A stretch of DNA of 21,867 bases from Ophiothrix spiculata (taxonomy: Eukaryota; Echinodermata; Ophiuroidea; Amphilepidida; Ophiotrichidae), in assembly GCA_000969725.1 (NCBI GenBank), contig JXSR01S067347.1; one strand, given 5' to 3'. This document shows, one piece after another, positions 1 to 8,261 of this stretch. Each line of letters starts with the position of its first letter. Position 1 is the stretch's first letter. The notes under the pieces are model-generated. The model did not search any database and was not told the DNA's origin. It saw only the letters and a list, made by a program, of their open reading frames with translations. The position numbers and the translations under genes were made by a program.

Positions 1-265
1 AAACAGTTCCTTAAGCTTATCCAAATAATTTCATTTTTCCCGCAAAAAAACTCTCTGATATCAACTTAATGTGGACACATATGTCGACGTCGACAAAAAA
101 TTATTCCGACATGTCGACATGAAAAAAACAGTCTCGACAGAAACCTTAATATCCAGCTTCACACATCACAAAGTTGAGTTAAGGTGGCTTTTGGGCTATC
201 CAGGTTTGCCCTTTATACATTGGTTTGGAGTTCTATGAATTTTTCATGGATCCCTTGCGTACCCG
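1..265. repeat. AT-rich flank with TGTCGACA patch
   Basis: No gene is visible. Between about 82 and 119 the palindromic octamer TGTCGACA or its core GTCGAC occurs three times (near 82, 88 and 112), with degenerate relatives on both sides. The same motif, with the same TGTCGACATGAAA extension, clusters at 3091-3170, so both patches are probably fragments of one dispersed repeat family. The rest of the interval shows nothing I recognise. Confidence 0.5.
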
Positions 266-659
266 GGGTGCACCCGCTAGTCCGACAATGCGCTAGTCCT
301 CCACTGCGCTAGTCCGACTACACAATTTTCCTATACCTTAGAGATGCGCTAGTCCGAAAATGAAAACCACTGCGTTAGTCCGACACTGCGCTAGTCCGAA
401 TTTTTAAATGAAAATACACTGCGCTACTCCGAAAATGACATACACTGCGCTAGTCCGAATTTGAAAAACACTGCGCTAGTCTGACATAAATGTCGGACTA
501 GCGCAGTGTTTCTCAGATTCGGACAAGCGCTGTGTATACCATTTTTCAGACTAGCGCAGTGTCGGACTAGCGCATTGTCAGACTAGCGTCGTTTATTTCA
601 TTTCCGGACTAGTGCAGTGTCGGACTAGCGCATTGTCGGACTAGGGAAGTGTACCCTTT
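266..659. mobile_element. Fold-back element of CGCTAGTCCGA units, copy 1
   Basis: The left half carries about nine units resembling CACTGCGCTAGTCCGAC in forward orientation. From about 490 the right half carries about eight units in reverse-complement orientation. The switch point is a 21-bp stem (467-487 with 490-510) around a 2-nt loop with one mismatch. Outside it the arms keep pairing over most of their length, so the whole block is an imperfect palindrome. AT-rich spacers such as GAAAATGA and GAATTTGAAAA separate the units. The outer ends begin GGGTGCAC on the left and, read inward from the right, GGGTACAC. GTACCCG occurs on both sides (259-265 and 660-666) and may be a target duplication, but the flank is itself GTACCC-rich. 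There is no transposase. The architecture resembles Foldback/Galileo-type elements; that comparison is inference. Confidence 0.7.
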
Positions 660-1149
660 GTACCCGCGTACCCTCGGATAAACCTGACATACTAACAAAC
701 ATACAATTAAAAGGTGTCTTTTCGGCATCTTTTCTCAGTAATTTTCGCACAATTTTCATAAGTAAGGTGTTTAATGAAGGAGCAAGATGCAGTAACCAAA
801 TGTATATTTCAGACAGTTTCAGAATTTCGGACTTTGATATACAATGCCCATCCAAAGACATGCCGTGTTTCTTGTTTACCAACTGTTTATATACTCAAGG
901 TAGACAAGTAAGCCAATCGTGTCTGTCTGTAGCCCACCTAATCTCCTTAAGATGTCTGACCCATAACTCCAATAATCCAATATTCACGAATTTGTGTTTT
1001 CTCCTAGGTATTTGTGAGTCGTTATATCAAAAGTCGGCATTAGTCGCCCTGCACTTGTATATTGTTAATTCATTGAGGCATGCAGAACATAGCCATTGTT
1101 TTGGTTTAAATAATAGAAATCACAGTCTTCTGATCTTACTCTTGTACAG
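660..1149. other. Unclassified DNA; short dispersed-repeat segment
   Basis: A 144-codon open frame (767-1201) crosses this interval, but its end lies inside the adjacent palindromic MITE and its composition is not protein-like, so I do not call a gene. Positions 996-1058 match the reverse complement of 2475-2532 at roughly 85 percent by eye with one 6-nt gap. That marks a short dispersed repeat present twice in opposite orientations. Confidence 0.4.
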
Positions 1150-1151
1150 TA

Positions 1152-1295
1152 CACTCTTAAAAAGAAAGGATCAAATTGATCCGATAAAGTATCAAATATG
1201 AGCTTACCCTTTTCTGGATCAATTTTGATCCGGAAAAGGGTAAGCTCATATTTGATACTTTATCGGACCAATTTGATCCTTTCTTTTTAAGAGTG
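1152..1295. mobile_element. Near-perfect palindromic MITE on TA
   Basis: The 144-bp unit starts CACTCTTAAAAAGAAAGG and ends with its complement. The two halves match along essentially the whole length, with the centre at 1223/1224 and only a few mismatches, such as the GATCCG/GGTCCG pair. It is flanked by TA at 1150-1151 and 1296-1297, the target duplication typical of Tc1/mariner-type elements. It contains no coding sequence, so any movement would depend on a transposase supplied elsewhere. The near identity of the arms suggests a young insertion. A read-through transcript would fold into a hairpin of about 70 bp. Confidence 0.8.
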
Positions 1296-1393
1296 TAAAG
1301 TATAACTATAAGCTAACAACTCTTATGCAACATTCGTTTCACGCTTTATTCCGTTATGGCCTATGGAAGGACTTTGATTCCAAGGGGACCTTG

Positions 1394-2129
1394 TCACAGG
1401 GCCGTACGAAGCACTTGTCCCCCCTGGCTCGAAAAAGCGGGACGCTGGTGGGACAAATATCAAAATATCGGGACGATTTTTACTACTTTTACTGTCCCGA
1501 GATTACTGTCCCGTAAATTTTTAGTCACTGTTGTTTGAGGTGGACATTTATTCATTTTTAAGCAAAAATTCATTTTTTACTTCACAGAAAGTTGAAAAAA
1601 GCATTTGAACCCATTCTCAAAATTTCATTTCATTTTGGTTGAAATTTTGTTAATTTTGAGCTCATTTATTGTTATTTTTTGTAAATTCAGATTAGTGCAA
1701 AAAAGATGGTGCTATACGTATTTTCAATTCTTTATTATATTTGATTATCGATTATGTTGTTTGATCTGTAAAGAACTTGGCTAAACATGATAATAAAATT
1801 TTCTTGACGTCAGATGCTTCGGTAGTACACACCAGCATATCTCTTCTACGTCCAAAAATAAGTTTTTATGAATAGCGCCATCTATTTTGACACTTAGACA
1901 TAAAATGTCCCTATTTCTATAGGGTTCAAACAACAGTGTATAGTCAAAATAAGCCAATTTTAGCACAAATATCAAGGTTTTACATCGAGTTTTGGCTGAA
2001 AATAGCAAAATTTTCGCGCGCTCCGCGCGCATTACAATCAAATTGACGGTCTATATATCGGGACGAAACATGAATTTCGGGACGGTAAATGTTTGCCCCA
2101 CTTGGCTTACATGCCTTCGTACGGCCCTG
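1394..2129. mobile_element. hAT-like non-autonomous element
   Basis: The left end CAGGGCCGTACGAAG (1397-1411) is matched by its exact complement at 2115-2129. GGACCTTG occurs at 1386-1393 and 2129-2136 and fits an 8-bp target duplication, though three or four extra bases on the left make it imperfect. hAT elements typically have CAGGG-like ends and 8-bp duplications. Subterminal copies of CGGGAC/GTCCCG occur near 1440, 1469, 1494 and 1508 on the left and near 2060 and 2078 on the right. Near the right end lies a hairpin GCGCGC-TCC-GCGCGC at 2016-2030. No transposase frame is visible across about 735 bp. Confidence 0.6.
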
Positions 2130-2195
2130 GACCTTGATTACTTTTACACCGGGCAAATTCAATCAAGCCTAGATGTTTGAGATATCCTATCATTA

Positions 2196-2410
2196 GGGGC
2201 GCACCATTAGATTTCCTGGGGGCAGCAGACAGTTTTTTGGGGAAAAAAATCCCCCTCCATAGGCAGAAGAAAAAAATCACCGCTGAACATGGACTAAGGG
2301 AAAAAGCAGTAATTTCTAAGAAAAAAAATCGCCCCGGAAAGGGACGCGAAAAAAAAATCAACCCCGACCCCAACTTCTTGCTCCCCCCTGGAAATCTAAT
2401 GGTGCACCCC
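2196..2410. mobile_element. Short terminal-inverted-repeat element (MITE)
   Basis: The left end (2196-2216) and the complement of the right end (2390-2410) share 20 of 21 positions, including GCACCATTAGATTTCC. Runs of G inside the left end and C inside the right end extend the pairing. The interior is made of A-runs and G/C-runs and holds no gene; the overlapping frames on both strands here are products of the inverted repeat. No target duplication is clear, with ATTA on the left and AAAG on the right, so the superfamily is unassigned. Confidence 0.6.
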
Positions 2411-3090
2411 AAAGTGCCTAAATAAAAATAAGTAGCATAGGCCTACGTAATGGTTAAATTCACACATCTCTGGACACAAGTGCAGGGCATGCCGTGTTTG
2501 ATATGACGAGTCACAAATACCTACGAGAAAACTTTCATTTTCCAAATTCAGGTATAGGGGAAGGTGGGACAAATTGGCCCTCGGGGCGGGTTGGCCCACC
2601 TGTGTTTCTGCTCACGTGACCTCGGGAGAAATATGTCACTGGTAATTTTTGGTGATACATAAAGCATCAAATTCACCATAAAATTTACAAGACCGAACTC
2701 AGCTCTTTGTGTGAGTTATCAGTAAAACAAGTTTTTGAGTTACCTTTGTAATCTTTTTGAGCAAAAGAAATTTTGCACTAGTGTCAAGGTATTACTTCGC
2801 TGGTTCAAATTATTATTATTGATTACGAGGTATGGTACATTTCCAACACATCATGAGATCAAATCCTCTTTATTCTTTGTTTTGTTGGTATACCACGAGG
2901 TAAAGTCAAAACTGGGACTATGGAGCAGATTTAATTGGCACCCACCACATGGGGTAAGTTGGCCAAGTGGCAAACTTGCCCAAGGTGGTACGCTAACTTA
3001 CTCAGACTCAATCACAATAATATTGTTGACGTTTAAACACGATTTTAATTCTAATCAAGTAAATAGATGCGCATAACAAGTAAGGTTTCT
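2411..3090. other. Unclassified AT-rich DNA with TTGGCC-rich segments
   Basis: No gene is recognised. Two short GC-richer segments at about 2561-2602 and 2936-2990 both carry TTGGCC with GGTGG/CCACC context, and may be the ends of a degraded inverted-repeat element about 430 bp long. Positions 2475-2532 are the reverse-orientation partner of 996-1058. Confidence 0.35.
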
Positions 3091-3170
3091 GTCGACATGC
3101 CTTATGTCGACATAAGTGTCGACATAAAGTATATCTCGAAATGTCGACATGAAATCTCATTTGTCGACAT
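3091..3170. repeat. Cluster of ATGTCGACAT palindromes
   Basis: GTCGACAT starts at 3091, 3106, 3118, 3143 and 3163, with one degenerate copy (CTCGAAAT) near 3135. Several copies carry the full 10-bp palindrome or nearly so. Spacing is irregular (12-25 bp) and the spacers are AT-rich. It is not a simple tandem repeat. It looks like the subterminal part of a transposable element or a cluster of sites for a dimeric DNA-binding protein; neither reading can be proven from this window. Confidence 0.5.
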
Positions 3171-3450
3171 AACTTGGCATGTAAAATTCTATAAAAACTT
3201 ACGTTTAAATTGTCAATGTATGACTGTTTATTAGCATTTGACCTTAAAGTGTTGCATAAATAATTTGATACTTATTAGCTGTTCGTCATTTACAATCGTT
3301 TTACATATAAAGTTAATACGATTGTTCACATCATGTTTATCTAAGAAATACCTTTGTAAAAGAAATTTATTGAAGGAAAGTCAATCTAATACGGTGGGAA
3401 AAATAATACATTGAAAAAAAAAAAAAAAAAAGAAGAAAAAAGAAAAAAAA
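3171..3450. other. AT-rich DNA ending in an A-rich tract
   Basis: There is no gene. The interval is AT-rich and ends in a purine tract of A runs broken by G at 3414-3450. Read on the minus strand this is a T-rich tail directly following the tRNA-like segment at 3451-3525. Confidence 0.5.
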
Positions 3451-3525
3451 GACGACGATAGCACTCGAACCTAGAACCCGGGAACAAAAGTCACGCAGCC
3501 TAACCGTTACACCACGTTGCACTGT
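3451..3525 (-). repeat. tRNA-derived SINE-like segment
   Basis: On the minus strand the segment reads like a degenerate tRNA. An A-box-like GTGGTGTAACGGTTAGG is followed about 30 nt later by a B-box-like GGTTCGAGTGC, then CGTCGTC and a long T-rich tract that would terminate RNA polymerase III. The T-stem and anticodon stem do not pair cleanly, so a functional tRNA gene is unlikely. A second minus-strand segment at 8262-8335 also has a B box followed by CGTCGT, which suggests one SINE family. Confidence 0.5.
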
Positions 3526-4140
3526 GTCAAATTGGTGATGTTTTTTACAAAATATCTAACAATAGGAAAGTGCTGCGTAATCGTTCGCTTCCGGGTTACA
3601 TTGTGTTTTGCGTAGAAATGTTGATGTCTTATTTTGACCTCATGGGACCAAGTGTCAAATTCTATTACGTGTAGAGTGTTTACTGAAGACTATCGCAAAA
3701 TGTTTAGCAAACCTGATAAAGAAGTGTTGTCGCTTTCTATTGACCAAATGGCTAAAAATGTTAAGTCCAGAACCGCAGATTTTAAGCAAAACGCAAAGAC
3801 CAAATTTGACCTCACTCAAAGAAAATAATCGCTGTAGAAATTACATAAATGTTCACATATATTTCGCAAAATTATAATTATTTTGGATTTCAGGATGTTT
3901 TTACAACATTTCTACATCTATATGCAACATTGTTTTGAATTATGATCTACTTGGATGAGTTTCTTGGCCTTTTTAAATGTGTGTCTCAAATTCATGAATA
4001 TTCATGATCATCGGCGAAACGACGGTCTGTGCTGATTTCCTATGCATAAATAAAAATAAACTAAGCCCTTTTTCTCGCACCTGAATGTTGGCTGACAACT
4101 GCCGTGTTTTTGATGTCACATTATCTCCTTACATTTACTA
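3526..4140. other. Unclassified DNA with one short polar ORF
   Basis: A short plus-strand frame (about 3625-3828, no ATG at its start) encodes a lysine- and aspartate-rich peptide of about 65 residues containing EDYRKMFSKPDKEV. Its composition is more protein-like than other frames here, but I do not recognise it, and no splice structure or homology supports it. A 16-bp perfect palindrome, TCATGAATATTCATGA, lies at 3992-4007. Nothing else stands out. Confidence 0.3.
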
Positions 4141-5299
4141 TTGTTTACAGGGTGCCCCAGAAAAAACCCTTACAATCTTTGCGTGCAATTTTCTTGAGTT
4201 TAACAAATATACAGAAAGTATGTAAATGTTGTATTTTATAGCCCATAAATTGGACTTTCAGATACCGTTTGTTTCATTTCAATCGGTTGTATACGAAAAA
4301 AGTTATGTTTTATCAAATATTTGAGTGGATTTTTTTCTGGTCCAATGTCATGATATTGGCCATAAAGAAGCGGTGTTTCTAAATGGAATAAAAATGGGCC
4401 ACCTTTTTCAAAATTCATTAATCTGAGTTTTCATATTTTTACTAGCAGAATCGATCCAACTGACGACGTTTTATCTTCTAAAACAAGATTGATGTAGGGG
4501 TTCAAATTTGGTAGCTTAAAAAGTCTCAAAATCGTTGATTTTTATAGAAAATGCCATATAATGCTTCTTTTTTATCAACAGAAAAAAACATTCACATGCA
4601 TTGTATTGGAAAAATTCAAATTTCCATACCCCGTTCCCATTTTGCATTAGCTTTCACCGTTTTCAAAATGGCGATCAATACAAAATATTTACGTGTCGCA
4701 TCAACATTTCCCCGCCAAAAATTTGAAAACTCACTTCCATATGGAATTTTGGCTCATATTTGCTGAATGTAAGTACAAATACATTTCTGAAATAAAATTT
4801 GAAGTTGTTTGGATACGATTGGGCAAAACAAATTTGAAGAGCGCCCTCGAAAATGCTTATTTATGCTAATTAGCATGAGAAGGGGTGGGAGCGTTAATTT
4901 TATTTGAAGTAATCTATTTACGTCATTAAGAACATGTTTATGCAAGCAAATGTAATCATATGTAGATACCTGTATATGATTTAGGGACTTTATTCCTTAA
5001 GTATGTCAAAAAATTTAATATTCTGGCGTACGTAAGGATGTAAAATGCTGTAAACATGGCTTATCTCCGTCTCGCTCGTGAAAAAAGGACACACCACACA
5101 GCACATTAATGGGTTTTTTACCATCCGCTACAAGATCGGAGAAAATCATTTACATAAACCCCAAAACATGATTATGCTTAAGGTAGATAGCAACATCCAT
5201 TATCTACAAATGATGAGTTTCGCATGCACTTCACAAATTCTAGATAAATGCATTCATTGCGATGGGGCCAGGTTGGAGATTATCTCTTCCTTGGTATTG
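4141..5299. other. Unclassified AT-rich DNA
   Basis: No gene is recognised. CAGGGTGCCCCAGAAAAA at 4149-4166 looks like a transposon terminus, but I found no matching opposite end. A 14-bp palindrome, ATGCTAATTAGCAT, lies at 4863-4876. Near 5072-5090 the string CGCTCGTGAAAAAAGGAC resembles the downstream end of the dispersed repeat at 16948-17118. Confidence 0.3.
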
Positions 5300-6023
5300 T
5301 TAAGGTAATGGTCTACCATAAAAAAAATATTTTTGATCCCAGAGACTTCATATTTGGATATGTTGTGACTTATGATCAAACTAGAAGATTGCAACAAGAA
5401 AAAAAAAATCAAGGTCATCTCATTTGCATAATAATGGCGGCCAACTTGGATTTGTTGGTGATTTTTATCCCGTGGTACTCCTGTCCACATGAAAAAGTAA
5501 ATTGTGTTTCCTTTTGACCAGAAATGTACCTAAGCATATAAACTAACAGATAACATAGCCCTTTTTCCAATTTTGTGTCCAAATTTTGATATATTTAATG
5601 AAAAACATGAAAAAAGTGTGTTTTTGCAATTTTTTGGGAAAATGTTGTCAAAATTTTAATATGAAGGACAAACTTGAAAAAAGGGCTTTGTAATCTTGTG
5701 TTGAACTACTTAACCTATTTCCATGCCAAATTTCAGCCCCTTAGGTGCTTTCGTTTTTGAGAAACAACCCCGGGATAAATTTTACTGACGTTTCCAAAAA
5801 ACATGAAAGATCCAATATGGCCGCCATTATTATGCAAATGAGATGATTTTGAAATTCTGTTTTTTGTCTCTCTCTGTTTTAGCAATCTTTTTTCTACTTA
5901 GGTTTGATAATTGTACTTTAGATATCCGATAGACAATAAGTATAGCAAGCTAAAAACACCAAACCCTATATTTTGATATTTTTAGCCATAAATGGATATT
6001 CCTATGGTAGACCATTACCTTAA
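5300..6023. mobile_element. Inverted-repeat DNA element bounded by TTAA
   Basis: TTAA at 5300-5303 and 6020-6023 flank perfect 17-bp inverted ends, GGTAATGGTCTACCATA (5304-5320) and its complement (6003-6019). A second, internal inverted repeat is exact over 29 bp: 5415-5443 pairs with 5818-5846 and contains ATTTGCATAATAATGGCGGC. The sequence between the two levels of repeat is diverged but still alignable between arms, so the element had arms of at least 200 bp. TTAA is the piggyBac target site, but these ends do not start with the CCC usual for that group, so the assignment is open. There is no transposase. Confidence 0.7.
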
Positions 6024-6239
6024 GGTGGATAAATATACAACTAGCTGTGTATTTTCAGCAGCGTTGTACTGATTTATTTCTATTATTTTTACCTATGGTA
6101 TTTACCAGTTTGACACAAGTCGAAAGTTTACCCGGCCAATTTCCTAAATATCTTTCTTTGTAATCAGAAAGATTAAGGAGCGTTTATATTGTGATGTATT
6201 TGGGGTAACGAAAAGCAACATACACCTGCGAATTGCAGT
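6024..6239. other. Unclassified spacer
   Basis: AT-rich DNA with no gene, repeat or RNA that I can recognise. Confidence 0.4.
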
Positions 6240-6900
6240 TTTGAATTTTACGCCGGTCCTCGTTAGTTAAAGTCAGTTCATGTTGGCACACGCCTCTAAC
6301 CTACGCAGGTTGTCGTTACTATCGGTCGCTTTCAGTTACAAGTTTTAAAATTTTGGGATGACATAGAATAAGATTTGATGTCGTTAAGATCTCGTTGGCC
6401 ACCGTAACCCTCAGTTCTTTGACGTTTCCATGCCGTTTGTAGCAGTCTGTATTCGTTCAGAGGTCGTCACAATTCGTTGGTAATCGTTGTCAACAACAGT
6501 GTGTTGCAGGGATGTGAGTAGGAATGATTGTATCAACCGCACAAACTTCAAGTCACGTTTCTGTTGTCGTGACCAGTCGATGGCATTCGTTCCTTTACGT
6601 CAGCCTTGGTCAGTATTTGCCGCCTCACTACGTTGCTTACAGTTGACATGTTCGTCGACGAGAAGTCGTCACCCAACGTCAAGCCAAACTCTTAATTTAT
6701 TAGTAAGTCTGCATTTCTTTCAGCACCCACTCGTCACTTGTTGCCGTGGTGTCGCAGAGACTCGTTGCTATTCGTCAACAAACTTTGATTTGTCATCTTT
6801 ACTCGTTGCTTGTCGTCCAGGATTTTGTGATTTTGGAATACGTTACCCTACGTCGAGGTCCATATCGTCGCAATGTAAACGCACCTTTAGGGACTGTTGA
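6240..6900 (+). repeat. Strand-asymmetric CGT-rich block
   Basis: Unlike its surroundings, this block is richer in GC and very rich in CGTT, CGTC and CGTA on the plus strand: roughly two dozen CGT by eye between 6420 and 6900, against about nine ACG. Phrases such as TCGTTGCT and GTCGTCAC recur with variation. A 138-codon frame (6487-6900) runs through it; its translation is cysteine-, serine- and arginine-rich, with a weak internal resemblance between its first and second halves (CCR...TNF twice). I read this as a decayed repeat, not a gene; a degenerate coding relic cannot be excluded. Confidence 0.3.
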
Positions 6901-7442
6901 AGCAACAAAATGTCACCCACATAATATACTTTTTATTAAACATTTAGTACCAAGAGTCGTACCAAATAATAAGCTATTCTAGAGTAATGATGTCTTCTTT
7001 TATGACTGTCTAATCATTCTTCTTTTTCTAAAATTGTGGACCATTCTGTGCACTCTAAAAGCTCTTTTGATACATTTACCGTTGTTGGAGGCAATAATAA
7101 TTTGATTATATTAACTGTGAGCTGTGACACAATCTAGGAACAACACGTTTTATCATTTGAAGTAAATATCATATATCGCATGCTGATTATATTTTTGATT
7201 AAAAGACTGATCTACAAATTGAAATATTGAATACTAATAATTAAAATGGTGCACTGTTCAACTTGAGTTACTCATTAGAAATTGAAATCATGAAAGTGAA
7301 TATTGTGTAACAGAACTTGTTCTATAAATAAGAGTTTGAACTCAAACTCTAGCTCAGTCACAAGATATGTTTTTGTCTGCTGCTTTTTCTAGGGCTAATT
7401 CTATTTTCGTAACAATTCTCTCCTATTTAAATTTACTACTTA
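6901..7442. other. AT-rich DNA with TATA/initiator-like pair
   Basis: There is no clear gene. TATAAATA at 7323-7330 is followed by TCAGTC at 7354-7359, with its A at 7356, 33 bp from the first T. That is about the canonical TATA-to-initiator spacing of RNA polymerase II core promoters. A short frame from ATG at 7367 starts with a hydrophobic stretch but runs into the neighbouring hairpin element and stops after about 45 codons. The promoter reading is weak because TATAAATA is common in AT-rich DNA. Confidence 0.2.
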
Positions 7443-7573
7443 CGGGCGGCTTCAAAACTCAACCGGAGGTTGTCTGTCGGTTCTGGGCGGTTCAACCGGA
7501 ATAAACAATAGCCAACCGCCAAGAACCGCCCAGAACCGGCAGGCAACCGTCGGTTGAGTTTTGAAGCCGCCCC
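7443..7573. mobile_element. GC-rich hairpin MITE
   Basis: The arms 7444-7492 and 7524-7572 are inverted copies. They start GGGCGGCTTCAAAACTCAAC and differ at about four positions, with a loop of about 31 nt. The arms also contain CGGTT-type direct repeats (GGTTCTGGGCGGTT). CTTA flanks both sides (7439-7442 and 7573-7576) and could be a short target duplication. The element has no coding capacity. Its GC-rich stem stands out from the AT-rich surroundings, and its size and fold resemble a long microRNA-precursor-like hairpin if transcribed. Confidence 0.65.
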
Positions 7574-7659
7574 TTATAATATGTTTCACGTGTAGGGTAC
7601 CCTCGTAGAAAATCAGAATCTTAATAACCAAGCTTATGCTGCTCCTAAACTAATAGGTA

Positions 7660-8096
7660 ACCCGTTATATCGAAAGGTACCTCAGGGGTCCCAAAATGGA
7701 AATTTATTTTTGGTCTCATCTGAAAGATTATATTTTATGCATTTAAATGACACCTAACTTTAGTTATTGGATGTTCGATGTAACTTGTTACATCCAATTT
7801 GGTAAAAGGCATCGGGCTGATTCAAAAAACTATAGTTTATAGAAAATCAAGTTTAAAGTTTCCGTACTGGTAAAACTTGAAAGTAGAAATGATGTTTATG
7901 TCGGTTTTTAAATCATTTGTCCTATGTTTTGGAAGTTGGAACCTGATTAACATGATAGATTACACTTCAAAGGTAACGTTTCTGATGAAATTAGAAATTC
8001 GACATTAGATGTGATTGTCTGACTATGCTCAGCTTCAATGGCCCGTATCTCGTAATTTACTATGCTGATCTTAAGGTACCTTTCGATAAGACGGGT
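7660..8096. mobile_element. Terminal-inverted-repeat element (about 437 bp)
   Basis: The left end 7660-7682 and the complement of the right end 8074-8096 agree at 21 of 23 positions, including TCGAAAGGTACCT and an outer ACCCGT. A TA lies inside both ends just before TCGAAAGG, so the element could alternatively be read as 7670-8086 on a TA duplication. The outer match argues that the repeat extends further. The interior carries no gene. Confidence 0.55.
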
Positions 8097-8261
8097 CACA
8101 TATATCATGGCAGTCTTTTACTGTATACGCTCGTTTTCAGTCAAATGTAGAAAGAGTAGTTGGCCAATTAGTAAAATTCGTTAAATCTGTGGTTTGCCAT
8201 TAAAATCAAAACACAACTCAAAGGGAAAAAAACAATCAAGTTTTTTTTTAAAGATTCGCAA
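8097..8261. other. Unclassified spacer
   Basis: AT-rich DNA ending in a T run (8241-8249), which on the minus strand is an A run trailing the tRNA-like segment at 8262-8335. Confidence 0.4.

Noticed and set aside
275-650. CRISPR-like array of short repeats with spacers
   Set aside because: Units are about 16 nt and variable, spacers are short and AT-rich, orientation flips in the middle and the context is eukaryotic. This is a fold-back element.
767-1201. 144-codon open frame
   Set aside because: Its end is translated MITE sequence, its composition is not protein-like and part of it belongs to a dispersed non-coding repeat.
2107-2425. Overlapping frames on both strands (101 and 82 codons)
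   Set aside because: They are explained by the inverted-repeat element at 2196-2410 with its G, C and A runs.
3451-3525. Functional tRNA gene
   Set aside because: The A and B boxes are present but the T and anticodon stems do not pair properly; a SINE head fits better.
4149-4166. Left end of another transposon (CAGGGTGCCCC...)
   Set aside because: No matching inverted end or duplication was found within the window.
6487-6900. Cysteine-rich 138-codon frame as a secreted peptide gene
   Set aside because: The start is not an ATG, there is no signal peptide, and the sequence follows the CGT-rich nucleotide bias of the block. Kept only as a remote alternative.
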